Source: Thermohalobaculum sp039513195
GTDB lineage: Bacteria; Pseudomonadota; Alphaproteobacteria; Rhodobacterales; Rhodobacteraceae
DNA length: 64,000 nt
Direction: 5' to 3'
Assembly (NCBI GenBank): GCA_039513195.1
Contig: JBCCRM010000013.1
Coordinates: 69,925 to 133,924 of the forward strand
Position numbers and translations under genes: made by a program
The notes under the pieces: generated by a model
Databases searched by the model: none
What the model was told of the DNA's origin: nothing
What the model saw: the letters and a program-made list of their open reading frames with translations, nothing else
In this document: positions 25,488-34,496 of the stretch, piece after piece
Numbering within the stretch: the stretch's first letter is position 1
Layout: each line of letters starts with the position of its first letter

Positions 25488-27331
25488 GCGGCTCGATACG
25501 GCGGCCCATTAGGGGCCGCCGATGCCGGGTGCGGGCGGTCCAGCACAGCGCGCGACAGGCGGGGGCGTATCTGCTGCTTGCCGTCCTTCCCTTTTCTCCC
25601 GCCTTTGCAGACCATGGTTTCGCGCTCTTCAGCCCGCTGAAACATCCCGATGGCTTTGCTCATTTCGACTATGTGAACCCGGCGGCACCGAAGGGCGGCA
25701 CGCTCCGCGAGGGTTCAATGCTGACCTTCAGCAGCCTGAACGTCATGCGCTTTCCGGGGAATCCGCCAAACGAGCTGTTCCATACCTTCGACAGCCTTAT
25801 GATCCGAGCCCAGGACGAGCCCGCCTCGTTTTACGGGCTTATCGCCGAGGACGTCGAGCTCGAAGAAGACTTCGCCTCTGTTCGCTTTCGGCTCCGCCCT
25901 GAAGCGCGCTGGCATGATGGCACTCAAATCACCTCTGCAGATATTGCCTTCACCTTTCAGACCCTCCGGGAGCATGGCCTGCCGAGCCAACGCTCGGTGT
26001 TGCGCAGCGTCGAGATCAGGGTCGTCGACACCGGGACCATCGAGTTCCGGCCTGCCACGGCGGGCGACTGGCGCTATCTGGGCCTGATCGCGACCTTCCC
26101 AATTCAGTCGTCGCGCTTCTGGGCCAAGCATGATCCGGGCGAGACCACACTGGAAATTCCCCTCGGCAGCGGACCCTATCGGATCGTCTCGCTAGACCTG
26201 AACCACAGGGTGACCTTGGCCCGCGAGCGCGACTATTGGGGGCGGGACCTCGCCGTAAATCGGGGTCGGTGGAATTTCGATCGGCTGGAAATCCTCTATT
26301 TCCGCGATCGCACCGCAATGATCGAGGCGCTGAAGGCGGGCCGGCTGGACATCAACCGCGAGTTCGACGCGGGCCTCTGGGCAAGGGGCTATGACGGGGC
26401 CAGCCTCGACAGCGGGACGCTGGTCCGAACGACATTCTCAGAGCGCTCCGCCGGCAGCTTGACGGCCCTTGTCTTCAACACGCGGCGGCCACAGCTCGAC
26501 GACGTACGCGTCAGAGCGGCCCTCGCCTGCGCCTTCGACGCCGATTGGGTGCGCAGAACTTTGTTCGCCGACATCTTTGAAGCCCCTGGCTCCCTCTACG
26601 GAAACACCGAAATGGCGGCGCGTGGCCGGGCCGGCGACGGCGAGAGAGCGATCCTCGCGCCCTATCTTAACCATCTGCCGGTGGAGTTACTGGCGTCGCC
26701 GGCGCCGCCCGACTGTGCGGGTCTGTCACGACGCAATCGGCTGCGGCGCGCAGATGCGCTGCTCCGCGAAGCCGGATGGAACGTGGTCGACGGCGAGCGG
26801 GTGAAGGGCGGCTTGGGCGCGCCTTTGCAGCTGGAGTTCGTAGGCGGCTACAGCGGCATCGAACGGGCCTTGCCGAGCTATGCGAACGCGCTCGAAGATC
26901 TCGGGATCAGTTTGAACGCTAGATTTCATGACTACGTGACCGCCCGCAACGAGATCCTCGGCCACAACTTCGACATCACGCAGACCGCGTTTTCGCCCGG
27001 CTTCCCACCCGGCGGTGCCGAAAACACAAGCTGGCACAGCGCGAATGCGCAGGTCGATGGCTATGCGCTGGCGGGCGCCGAGGACCCAGCCTTGGACGCC
27101 GCCATCGAAGCAATCGCCGCGGCGGAGGATTTCCCCTCGATCCTGTCTGCGACGCGGAGCTTCGACCGCATCCTGCGTTGGCGGCACTACCTCATACCGA
27201 TTTGGCGCCGCGATCAGGTCTGGATCGCCCATCATGCGGATCTGCGCTTTCCAAAGCGCTTTGCGCTTCGGAGGTTTGGCCATCTGGCCAGCCTTTGGTG
27301 GGAGGATGGGAAGAGCGGGCCGTCGCGCTGA
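25484..27331 (+). CDS. YejA-like peptide-type periplasmic binding protein (SBP family 5)
   Basis: A roughly 615-residue extracellular solute-binding protein related to YejA (microcin C/oligopeptide transporters). After a hydrophobic export segment (AGAYLLLAVLPFSPAFA) the mature start is HGFALFSPLKHPDGFAHFDY then VNPAAPKGGTLREG, the hallmark of the YejA branch. The middle carries WHDGTQITSADIAFTFQTL, GSGPYRIVSLDLNHRVTLAR and YFRDRTAMIEALKAGRLDIN. The C-terminus has the typical RSFDRILRWRHYLIPIW block. The TTG start at 25484 overlaps the receptor stop (TTGA); GTG at 25529 would give a shorter, more usual signal peptide. No Yej permease or ATPase genes are nearby. It suggests a peptide-like siderophore or ferri-peptide as ligand of this system. 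Confidence 0.87.
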   Translation: MSGSIRRPIRGRRCRVRAVQHSARQAGAYLLLAVLPFSPAFADHGFALFSPLKHPDGFAHFDYVNPAAPKGGTLREGSMLTFSSLNVMRFPGNPPNELFHTFDSLMIRAQDEPASFYGLIAEDVELEEDFASVRFRLRPEARWHDGTQITSADIAFTFQTLREHGLPSQRSVLRSVEIRVVDTGTIEFRPATAGDWRYLGLIATFPIQSSRFWAKHDPGETTLEIPLGSGPYRIVSLDLNHRVTLARERDYWGRDLAVNRGRWNFDRLEILYFRDRTAMIEALKAGRLDINREFDAGLWARGYDGASLDSGTLVRTTFSERSAGSLTALVFNTRRPQLDDVRVRAALACAFDADWVRRTLFADIFEAPGSLYGNTEMAARGRAGDGERAILAPYLNHLPVELLASPAPPDCAGLSRRNRLRRADALLREAGWNVVDGERVKGGLGAPLQLEFVGGYSGIERALPSYANALEDLGISLNARFHDYVTARNEILGHNFDITQTAFSPGFPPGGAENTSWHSANAQVDGYALAGAEDPALDAAIEAIAAAEDFPSILSATRSFDRILRWRHYLIPIWRRDQVWIAHHADLRFPKRFALRRFGHLASLWWEDGKSGPSR

Positions 27332-27334
27332 AGC

Positions 27335-28042
27335 GCAGGCTGAACGCGCTGCAGACGAACACGCCGGCCGCGGAGATCCCTTCATCGCTGGGATGCTCGT
27401 ACTCCGCAGGGGTGCTGAAAGTATGGCGCGGCACATTCGGCAATGTATTGCCGGTGAAATCGTCAGGTGCGGGACCCATGAAATCGGTAAACTCTGCGAA
27501 ATTCAGCCCATAATTTGCATTGATGCGAAAGCCTTCGATGGCCTGCGCGGCGAGAGTGACCTTCGCCCCGACGCTGCGCGGCCGCCGCATTGTCGACCGC
27601 CGTGTCGAACCGGTCGGCGAGGCGGTGGGCCCGACCGGGACTGAAAGGTTCACCTGGATATCGTCGGAGTCGAGAAAAGAGCAGCCGCAGCCGGTCGTTA
27701 AAGAAGGACGGTCGGAACCCCCCTTCGAAGTTGCGCATCGATTCCTGCTCGAAGGGGAGCAGCCCCAGCCCTGCGGCCGTGGAGAACCCACTCAGAGTTA
27801 ACCCGGTGGAATAGGCGGGATAAGTGGAGAAGCCTTCCGTCGACTGGTAGCGGATCGAGGCGTTCGGAGTGAAGGCGGTGAACACCTCCTCGCTGGACTC
27901 GAATGAGGTGCTCGGGATGCTGGGCGGAACGACAATGCCCCAAGCCAGGGTCAGCCCACCGCAGATTGGCGAAAACGCCGAGACTGAATACATCGGTCGC
28001 CAGATTAGTGACCGAGTTGCTGTCATCGGTCGCATCGACCCC
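27335..28042 (-). pseudogene. Decayed TonB-dependent receptor fragment
   Basis: Reading the minus strand leftward from about 28042, three frames successively match a TonB receptor barrel: TDVFSLGVFANLRWADPG, then FTAFTPNASIRYQSTEGFST and LLPFEQESMRNFEGGFRPS, then DIQVNLSVPVG, and finally ITLAAQ-like INANYGLNFAEFTDFMGP followed by DDFTGNTLPNVPRHTFS. The N-terminal half (signal, STN, plug) and the last strands are missing, and at least two frameshifts interrupt the rest. It belongs to the same family as the intact receptors in this region. Confidence 0.85.
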
Positions 28043-28605
28043 AACGTTGACCTGCCCCTCCGAGGCGGCAACGAGCACGGCCTCGCCGAGCCTTGCGGGT
28101 TCAAAGGCGGTGCCGACCGTTCTGACCGTCGACTCCACGGCTGTGACGGAGAGCGGCGTCTCCCCAGTCGCGACGTCGAAGAAGACGGCGCCGTCCCGTG
28201 TTTCGACCGACCGCTCAGCGCCCTGGTCTAGTCGGTCAATGCTGAGCCTGCGCCCATTCCCACGCGGTTGCCCAACGCCAGGATAACCTGCATTCGGGTG
28301 GTCGCCGTCCCGAAATCCGCCAGAAAATAGGCGTTGCCCAGCCCTGCCGCGACATAGAGCGAGGCGGCCAAAGCCGCCGGCAACACGACGACACAGAGTG
28401 TCCTGGGTCGCCGCCTGCAACCTGTAAGCTTCCAGGCCCCCAGAAGCTCGTCACAGGCCGCACACTCCACAGCGCCACGCGCCAGGAATTCGTCGCGGCT
28501 CCTCAACAGCGGCTGACTGCCGGGATCTTGGTTCAGGCGTAGCAAGATGCATGTCGCTCCGCGGACCATGCCTTCGTCATCGGGGGCGGACATGTACCAT
28601 CCCAC
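28043..28605 (-). pseudogene. Decayed fecR-like gene fused to the receptor remnant
   Basis: On the minus strand from about 28600 the frame reads SRDEFLARGAVECAACDELL and GAWKLTGCRRRPRTLCVVVL, a FecR-like N-terminus with membrane segment VVLPAALAASLYVAAGLG, then NAYFLADFGTATTRMQVILA. After a frameshift the periplasmic domain continues as RLSIDRLDQGAERSVETRDG, AVFFDVATGETPLSVTAVES and FEPARLGEAVLVAASEGQVN. The text then passes without a break into receptor sequence at about 28042, so an internal deletion joined the two genes. No intact sigma gene precedes it; 28606-28757 shows no recognisable gene. Confidence 0.75.
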
Positions 28606-28757
28606 TCTTCGAGCCGGGCTTTCAGCTCTTCGACGAACAGGGCCGCAGAATATTCGCCCCGGATCAGGACCGCGGCGGCTGCATCGGCGAAAAGCGGGAT
28701 AGGGTACCGGCTGTCCCCTGCACGTGACCGCTCACTACGAAAATGATCATTGCACCG

Positions 28758-29174
28758 TCACGATGGCCCCAGCGCTTCAACCACCAGATCGAGAAGCTCT
28801 TTGTCCGAGAACGGCTTCGCCAGAGCGTACTGGGCGCCGACGCTTTGGGCGGTATCGAGAATGTGCGCGTTGCCCGGGTAACTCGATGCCGCCGTTATTG
28901 CGATCACCGGAGTATTGCGGGGGCTTTTGTATCCTATGCCGCTGCCGATCTGGCGCATGCCGCCGATCAGACTGATGCCCCCGTCCCGCACGATCCGACC
29001 ATCGTGATAGATGTAGATATCCGTAATCACCAAATCGATCTTGGTCTGCTTCAGGACCTCCAGGGCTTCCGTCGCCCCGCGAGACCATCGGACCTCGTGC
29101 CCCTCCATCTCCAACAGGTCGCGCAAACCAAACGCGAACTCCGCATCGTCTTCCATGATCAGGATAGAAGCCAT
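28758..29174 (-). CDS. Single-domain response regulator (receiver only)
   Basis: A 138-residue CheY-like receiver with no output domain. The acidic pair D9-D10 (ILIMEDD), phosphoacceptor D52 (DLVITDIY), the switch Thr in VIAITAAS and the Lys in ALAKPFS are all present. An insertion after the phosphoacceptor (YIYHDGRIVRDGGISLIGG) makes the alpha3-beta4 region longer than usual. It is divergent from the heme oxygenase/bacteriophytochrome operon, whose kinase has its own receiver as well, so it is a good candidate for the downstream phosphorelay partner or a phosphate sink of the photoreceptor. Confidence 0.88.
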   Translation of the reverse strand: MASILIMEDDAEFAFGLRDLLEMEGHEVRWSRGATEALEVLKQTKIDLVITDIYIYHDGRIVRDGGISLIGGMRQIGSGIGYKSPRNTPVIAITAASSYPGNAHILDTAQSVGAQYALAKPFSDKELLDLVVEALGPS

Positions 29175-29296
29175 TGCTACCTCGTCGACCGCCTTGCTTG
29201 GGGCGTAATGGCCGCATGTTGGAGATCACCATTGGCGAGTACCCTGATCTACCGACTCAAGTGCTTCCGATCAAATGCATCGCGAGGAGGCAGCCT

Positions 29297-29866
29297 TTGC
29301 CGACGCTCGAAGCCCGCGGCGAGCCCGAACTGGCCATGCGACCCCTGCTGCGCGAGGCGACCAGAGCCTTGCACGAGCAGATCGAAACGGTTTGGGCTCC
29401 GGCCGGGGCCTTCGAGTCCGAAAAGGCATACCGCTCATTTCTATCCACGCTTATGCGGATCCACCGGCAGGTCGGTCTGACCGCCGCAATGGCCCGGGGC
29501 GATACCGAAGAGGTAGACGAGGAACAGCGGCGCCTCTCTGCATTGGCGGCGGATCTGGACGCATCTCCGGCCGGTGCCCGCCCCGCGCGCACGCTCGGGG
29601 CAGACTATGCCTGGGGTGTCGGCTATGTGTTGAACGGATCCTGCCTTGGCGCCGCGATGCTGTTGAAGAGCGGCGGGCTCGGTCCGGAATGGCCGAGGCG
29701 GTATCTCTATCTCGGCCGGGACTTCGCAAAGTCCGGACGGCTTCGGCGCTATTTCGAGCGGCTCAACGCATTGCCGCTGGATCGGGAAGCCGTAGAGCGG
29801 GGAGCCCTAGAAACCTTCGGCATGTTCAAAGATAGCGGGGCGGAGGCCGAGGATATCGGTCGATGA
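29297..29866 (+). CDS. bphO: Biliverdin-producing heme oxygenase
   Basis: A 189-residue heme oxygenase that opens heme to biliverdin IX-alpha, the chromophore of the phytochrome encoded next. The proximal-histidine helix LREATRALHEQIETVW carries the heme-binding His. The distal helix segment YAWGVGYVLNGSCLGAAML has the flexible glycine-rich kink of bacterial heme oxygenases, and the end FDFxxx-like RYFERLNAL is normal. The start is the TTG at 29297, six bases after an ideal GAGGAGG site (29284-29290); the longer in-frame ORF from 29174 lacks any such site and would overlap the divergent response-regulator gene. The stop overlaps the bphP start (ATGA). Confidence 0.9.
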   Translation: MPTLEARGEPELAMRPLLREATRALHEQIETVWAPAGAFESEKAYRSFLSTLMRIHRQVGLTAAMARGDTEEVDEEQRRLSALAADLDASPAGARPARTLGADYAWGVGYVLNGSCLGAAMLLKSGGLGPEWPRRYLYLGRDFAKSGRLRRYFERLNALPLDREAVERGALETFGMFKDSGAEAEDIGR

Positions 29867-32388
29867 CACGCGCTTTGAGCGACAGGGACCTGCAGCAGGC
29901 TCTGGACAACTGCGCCAATGAATCGGTCCATAGCCCGGGTACGATCCAACCCATCGGTTGGCTGTTAGGCTGCGAGATCGAGACCGGTCTTATCCGCCAC
30001 GCAAGCATGAATTGCGTAGAACTCTTCGGCCGAGAGATCGCATCCGTTTTGGGTCAACCGATGCAGGATCTGCTGGGTGCCGAGGTTTGGCATGCGACGC
30101 AGAACATCGCTGCCCTGCGCGACTTTTCCGAACGCCGCTACTTTGCGGGCACCTGGCGGCACGATAGTGCAGATCATGCGCTGCACGTCTCGAAGGGTGG
30201 CGATTACTTCGTCGTGGAGATCGAACACGGATCTGAAGTGCCTGCCGGGACCCCAGAGATGGTTCGCGAGCAGACCTTCCTCATCAATCAGATCCAAGCC
30301 TGCGCCGATCAGGAGAGCCTCTTTGACCTGACGAGCCGGCTCTTGAGGCATGTCACCGGGTTCGACCGCGTGATGATCTACAAGTTCGATAGCGAATGGA
30401 ACGGCGAGGTGCTGGCGGAGACGCGCCGGAACTCGCTGGAGCCATTCTTGGGCCTGAAATTTCCCCATTGGGACATACCCGAACAGGCCCGTGCAATCAT
30501 GGCGCGGATCCAACTGCGCATTGTCGCCGATGTCGATCAGGTCCCGGTCGCCCTCGCCGCCCAACACTCGGATCTGCCCGCCCTCGATATCTCGCTGGCG
30601 CAGATGCGGGGCGTATCCGACGTTCATATCCAGTACCTCCGCAATATGGGTGTCGGCGCAACGATGACGCTGTCTGTCGTTCTCGATCAGCAGCTCTGGG
30701 GCATGATCTCGTTTCACCACGAGCACCCGAAAGTACTGCAATCGAGCATTCGTCAAATCCTGACGACGGGCATCATTCCGGTGTTTTGCCTAAAGCTGGG
30801 GCTGCTGCGCGACCGGGCGACACTGGGCCTGTCACAGCGCCTGCAGGGATTGCAGACGGACATCCAGACCGCGTTGGAGCGTGGCACGAGCGGCCCGGAC
30901 ATCCTCAGCGCAATTGGGCCGAGTGTGCTGCAAGCTCTGGACGTGGATGGCCTCGCGATCCTCTCCGGCTCACAGGACTACCGGTACGGCGCGACGCCGA
31001 GCACGGCGGCGATGGAAAACTTGGCGGCCAGGGCCCGTGCCTCGGAGAATGGGCTGGTGACGTTCGAGTCGATCGCGACCGAAGTCCCGGGCCTGGCAGG
31101 CGATCTCGACGGCGTGGCTGGCGCGCTTGCCCTCGTCAACACAGCAAACCGGAGTCTTTTGGTTTTCCGGCGCGAGATTGGGCAAACCCTGTCATGGGCG
31201 GGGAACCCGACCAAGGCCATCGAGATCGTGGGCGGCAACGCGCGGCTGCAGCCCCGCGGCAGTTTCGCGAAGTACCTTGAAGAGGCTCAAGGTCGGTGCA
31301 AGCCGTGGTCAGAACAGGACCGCCATCTTACCCAACAGCTTTGGCCGCTGCTCAGCGCGGCAGAGCGGCACGCCTTCATGGCTGATTTGACCCGGCAACG
31401 GGCGTTGATGATTGCCGAGCTAAACCATCGGGTCAGGAACATCCTGGCAATGGTCAAATCGGTCTCGAGTCAGACGAGACGGCATGGCGGTTCTCCAGAG
31501 AACTACGGCCAGTCGTTGGAGGCGCGCATTCATGCGCTGGCCGCTGCCCACGACATTGGCGCTGGTGCTGGGATGTCTGCCGTGTCCGCGCGCGAGATTA
31601 CCGCGTTGGAGACCGCGCCCTTTGCCGAGAACACGGAGCGTGTGACGGTTGCCGGTGAAGACTTCAGCATCCGGGCCGATCTGGCACCGCTCTTCGCGTT
31701 GGTGATCCACGAGCTGATGACGAATGCGGTTAAACACGGCGCCTTCTCGACCGATGTGGGCCGAATTGCCATCGATCTCGGCCGGGATATGGAGGGTGCG
31801 ACGCTGGAATGGACGGAGTCGGGCGGCCCGCAGGTCGACGAGCCTGCGGCAATGGGCTTTGGCGCTACGCTCATCCGCCAGGCGCTGCCCCATGAATTGG
31901 GCGGTCGGTCCACTCTGGACTTTTCTCAGCACGGGGTGCGGGCGCAGCTTTGGTTACCGAAAGCCTCGCTAGGCTACGCGGCCAACCCCGCGGCCCCGTC
32001 GCGGGTCGAGGCGGAACCGGCGCCGTCCGTGCTCCGTAATGGGTTGGTGCTGATCCTCGAAGACAACTTCATGATCGCCACCGATCTTGCCGCGGAACTG
32101 GAGCAGCTTGGTTTTCCGAACACAGAGATCTTTGCGCGCCCGGACGCAGCGATGGATTTCCTGAGGTCCGAGACGCCTGCCCTCGCGTTTTTGGATGTGA
32201 ATCTGGGCCAGGGGCGAACCAGCGAGAGTGTGGCGACCGAGCTGGTCGGGCGCGCCATTCGCACGGTCTTCGTCACCGGATACGGGGATCAGTTCCTGAT
32301 GCCTGCGCCTCTCGCTGGCTTGCCCGTCCTGACCAAGCCGATCTCCCGCGCGCAGCTGGGCGAGTGCATCGCGCGCCTCGTCGGCTGA
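29863..32388 (+). CDS. bphP: Bacteriophytochrome hybrid sensor kinase (HWE kinase plus receiver)
   Basis: An 841-residue red/far-red photoreceptor kinase. The biliverdin-binding Cys is C17 (NCANESVHSPGTIQPIG). PAS, GAF and PHY domains follow: the GAF has FPHWDIPEQAR and VHIQYLRNMGVGATMTL with its chromophore-site His, and the PHY tongue has LQPRGSF. The output is an HWE-type histidine kinase, phosphoacceptor H522 (AELNHRVRNILAMVK), N-box HELMTNAVKHGA and W-x-E in LEWTES. The C-terminus is a receiver (LILEDN, phosphoacceptor D778 in AFLDVNLG, LTKP). Compared with the family form IQPHG it reads IQPIG, and PASDIP reads PHWDIP. It is translated with bphO by ATGA overlap; light control of downstream genes is inferred. 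Confidence 0.94.
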   Translation: MTRALSDRDLQQALDNCANESVHSPGTIQPIGWLLGCEIETGLIRHASMNCVELFGREIASVLGQPMQDLLGAEVWHATQNIAALRDFSERRYFAGTWRHDSADHALHVSKGGDYFVVEIEHGSEVPAGTPEMVREQTFLINQIQACADQESLFDLTSRLLRHVTGFDRVMIYKFDSEWNGEVLAETRRNSLEPFLGLKFPHWDIPEQARAIMARIQLRIVADVDQVPVALAAQHSDLPALDISLAQMRGVSDVHIQYLRNMGVGATMTLSVVLDQQLWGMISFHHEHPKVLQSSIRQILTTGIIPVFCLKLGLLRDRATLGLSQRLQGLQTDIQTALERGTSGPDILSAIGPSVLQALDVDGLAILSGSQDYRYGATPSTAAMENLAARARASENGLVTFESIATEVPGLAGDLDGVAGALALVNTANRSLLVFRREIGQTLSWAGNPTKAIEIVGGNARLQPRGSFAKYLEEAQGRCKPWSEQDRHLTQQLWPLLSAAERHAFMADLTRQRALMIAELNHRVRNILAMVKSVSSQTRRHGGSPENYGQSLEARIHALAAAHDIGAGAGMSAVSAREITALETAPFAENTERVTVAGEDFSIRADLAPLFALVIHELMTNAVKHGAFSTDVGRIAIDLGRDMEGATLEWTESGGPQVDEPAAMGFGATLIRQALPHELGGRSTLDFSQHGVRAQLWLPKASLGYAANPAAPSRVEAEPAPSVLRNGLVLILEDNFMIATDLAAELEQLGFPNTEIFARPDAAMDFLRSETPALAFLDVNLGQGRTSESVATELVGRAIRTVFVTGYGDQFLMPAPLAGLPVLTKPISRAQLGECIARLVG

Positions 32389-32429
32389 TCCAGGTTTGGT
32401 CGGGCTCTAAGCACGCCGATGCGGTTCGG

Positions 32430-32600
32430 CCTGGCCCAAGATGCGCCGGCGTTGACCGACTGGCCCGGGCCGCGTTGCCGCTTGATCAGAACATCGGTGA
32501 AAATCCGCAGTCGGGGATGCAACCCCTTTCGGTAAAGCCATGATCGAGCCGGTTTCGGACCCATGGCAAGCTCTACGGATTCTTCGATACCAGTGAACAC
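32430..32600 (-). pseudogene. Possible C-terminal remnant of a LysR-type regulator
   Basis: In the otherwise gene-free 514 bases between bphP and the TRAP genes (32389-32902), the minus strand reads GPKPARSWLYRKGLHPRLRI then FTDVLIKRQRG. The pattern arginine/proline - L-R-x-F-x-D-x-L is the usual end of the LysR substrate-binding domain. No N-terminal part and no start are seen, and the frame changes upstream. The rest of the gap, especially 32715-32880, is A+T-richer and probably carries the TRAP operon promoter. The call is tentative because the match is short. Confidence 0.35.
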
Positions 32601-32902
32601 CCGGCGGCCAACCGATCCGATGTTGCAAAGAGGTGCGGAGCGGTGAGTGCCCGTTTCGCTCTGTGTTTAGGAACCGACGCCAGGCCTCTATCGCAGATAA
32701 GTGAAAGGACACTGCGCATCAGCAGCCGATTAGATGCGCCTAATTCTTCAGCACTCCCAAGCGACTACCGTGCAGATCACACTGTGAGACGACATTTTTT
32801 CATCATCTTGGCCAATTTGCCTATTGTCGCTGCATGGCTTCTCGGCTCTGGTAGGCAACCGAGCGGTAGTCACTCGGTATGTGCGAAGAGGAGATCACGG
32901 CG

Positions 32903-33880
32903 ATGTTCGAGACCACCATCAAGACGGCTTTGGGAACCGTCACGGCCCTTGCTCTGTCGGCGACGGCAGCATCGGCAGAGACCTGGATCATGGCTTCCGG
33001 CTATCCCGACAGCAATTTCCACACCCAGAACATCAAGATGTTCATTGACGATGTCGCCGCCGCAACCGATTTGCAAATCGATCTGCAATCGAATGACACT
33101 CTGATCAAACTCGATGCCATCAAGACCGCCGTGCAGCGCGGGCAGGTGCCGATTGGCGAGATCCGTCTCGGTGTTTACGGCAATGAAGACCCGATGAATA
33201 TCCTCGCCGGTCTTCCCTTTGTTGCCTCCACCTATGCGGAGGCATGGCTCCTGAAGGACCTGCAGAAAGAGTATTTCGACACGACCTTTGGCGAGGATGG
33301 ACTAAAGATCCTCTACTACAGCCCATGGCCGGGTCAGGGTTTCTATACTGCGACGCCGGTCACCTCGCTGGCTGATTTTGACGGAAAAAAGCTGCGGATC
33401 TATTCGACAGCCACCCAAAAGATGGGAGAGATGCTCGGGTTTCAGGCGACGATCCTGCCATTTGCCGAGATCCCGCAGGCCTTCTCGACCGGGCTGATTG
33501 AGGCGCTGTTCACCAGCCCCCAGACCGGCATCGACATCCAGGCCTGGGACAACACGTCCAACTTCACCTATGCCGGCGCAATCTTCTCGAAGAACGCCGT
33601 GGTGGTGAATAAGGCGATGTTCGAGGCGCTGGCCCCGGAGGCGCAGGCCGCCATCCTCACCGCCGCCGAGCAGGCGGAGCTCCGCGCCTGGGAGATGAGC
33701 GCCGCGACGACCGAGGCGCAGATCAAGACCCTTGAGGAGAACGGCATGGTCGCCGCCAACGCCCCTGCCGAGGTCATCGGCAAGATGGTCGAGATCGGCG
33801 GGACGATGATGGAGGATTGGCGGAAGGAGGCGAGTACAGAGGCGGTCGCGGTCCTCGACCGTTATCTCGCGCTCCGCTGA
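32903..33880 (+). CDS. dctP: TRAP transporter periplasmic substrate-binding protein (DctP family)
   Basis: A 325-residue periplasmic receptor of a tripartite ATP-independent transporter. A signal peptide (LGTVTALALSATAASA) ends before ETWIMASGYPD. Family segments include LADFDGKKLRIYSTATQKM, TILPFAEIPQAFSTGLIEAL and the aromatic-rich SPQTGIDIQAWDNTSNFTY. The start at MFETTIKTAL follows an AAGAGGAG site. It is followed by the two membrane subunits. The neighbouring hydantoinase and amidase genes suggest the ligand is a cyclic or linear amide/ureido acid rather than a C4-dicarboxylate. Confidence 0.93.
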   Translation: MFETTIKTALGTVTALALSATAASAETWIMASGYPDSNFHTQNIKMFIDDVAAATDLQIDLQSNDTLIKLDAIKTAVQRGQVPIGEIRLGVYGNEDPMNILAGLPFVASTYAEAWLLKDLQKEYFDTTFGEDGLKILYYSPWPGQGFYTATPVTSLADFDGKKLRIYSTATQKMGEMLGFQATILPFAEIPQAFSTGLIEALFTSPQTGIDIQAWDNTSNFTYAGAIFSKNAVVVNKAMFEALAPEAQAAILTAAEQAELRAWEMSAATTEAQIKTLEENGMVAANAPAEVIGKMVEIGGTMMEDWRKEASTEAVAVLDRYLALR

Positions 33881-33914
33881 ACGGGGCCACCGGCCGGAGC
33901 GGACGGGGGGAGAG

Positions 33915-34496
33915 ATGGGGGACGCGGAAACGGCAGCTCTCGGTGCGGATGCTGCGGCGGGGGGTCCGCTGCGCCGCGTGCTGGACGGGCTCTACGCGGT
34001 CTCGGGCTACCTCTCCGGCATCTTCCTGGTCGGCATCGCGCTGGTGATCATCGCCCAGGTGGTCGGGCGGCTGATCGGCCTGACCATCGACTCGACCGAG
34101 ACGGCGGGGTTCTGCCTCGCCGCCTCCACCTTCCTCGGTCTCGCCTACACGCTGCGACGAGGCGGCCACATCCGCGTCACCCTGGCGATCCGCCACGCTC
34201 CTGCGGCCCTGCGCCGATGGATCGAGATCTGGTGCGTGGCGATCACTGCGGTGGCGACGGCCTACTTCGTGTTCTGGGCGGCGGAGTTCGTCTTCTTCTC
34301 CTGGAAGTTCGATGAGGTCAGCCCCGGGCTGCTCGCGATCCCGTTCTGGATCCCGCGCTCGGCGATGGTGATTGGCGGAACGGTCTTCTTCATCGCCCTG
34401 ATCGACGAGTTGGTCGCGATCTGGCGGCGCGACATCCCCAGCTATGAAGCGAATGCCGAGCATGTGCTCGCCGACGAGCCGGAGACTGGGGCGTGA
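33915..34496 (+). CDS. dctQ: TRAP transporter small membrane subunit (DctQ family)
   Basis: A 193-residue four-helix membrane protein. Hydrophobic segments near SGYLSGIFLVGIALVIIAQV, GFCLAASTFLGLAYTLRRGG, WCVAITAVATAYFVFWAAEF and SAMVIGGTVFFIALIDELVA mark the four helices, and GGHIRVTL is the usual DctQ motif after helix 2. It follows dctP by 34 bases and overlaps the large subunit start by GTGA. It binds the large subunit and is required for transport in this family. Confidence 0.93.
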   Translation: MGDAETAALGADAAAGGPLRRVLDGLYAVSGYLSGIFLVGIALVIIAQVVGRLIGLTIDSTETAGFCLAASTFLGLAYTLRRGGHIRVTLAIRHAPAALRRWIEIWCVAITAVATAYFVFWAAEFVFFSWKFDEVSPGLLAIPFWIPRSAMVIGGTVFFIALIDELVAIWRRDIPSYEANAEHVLADEPETGA

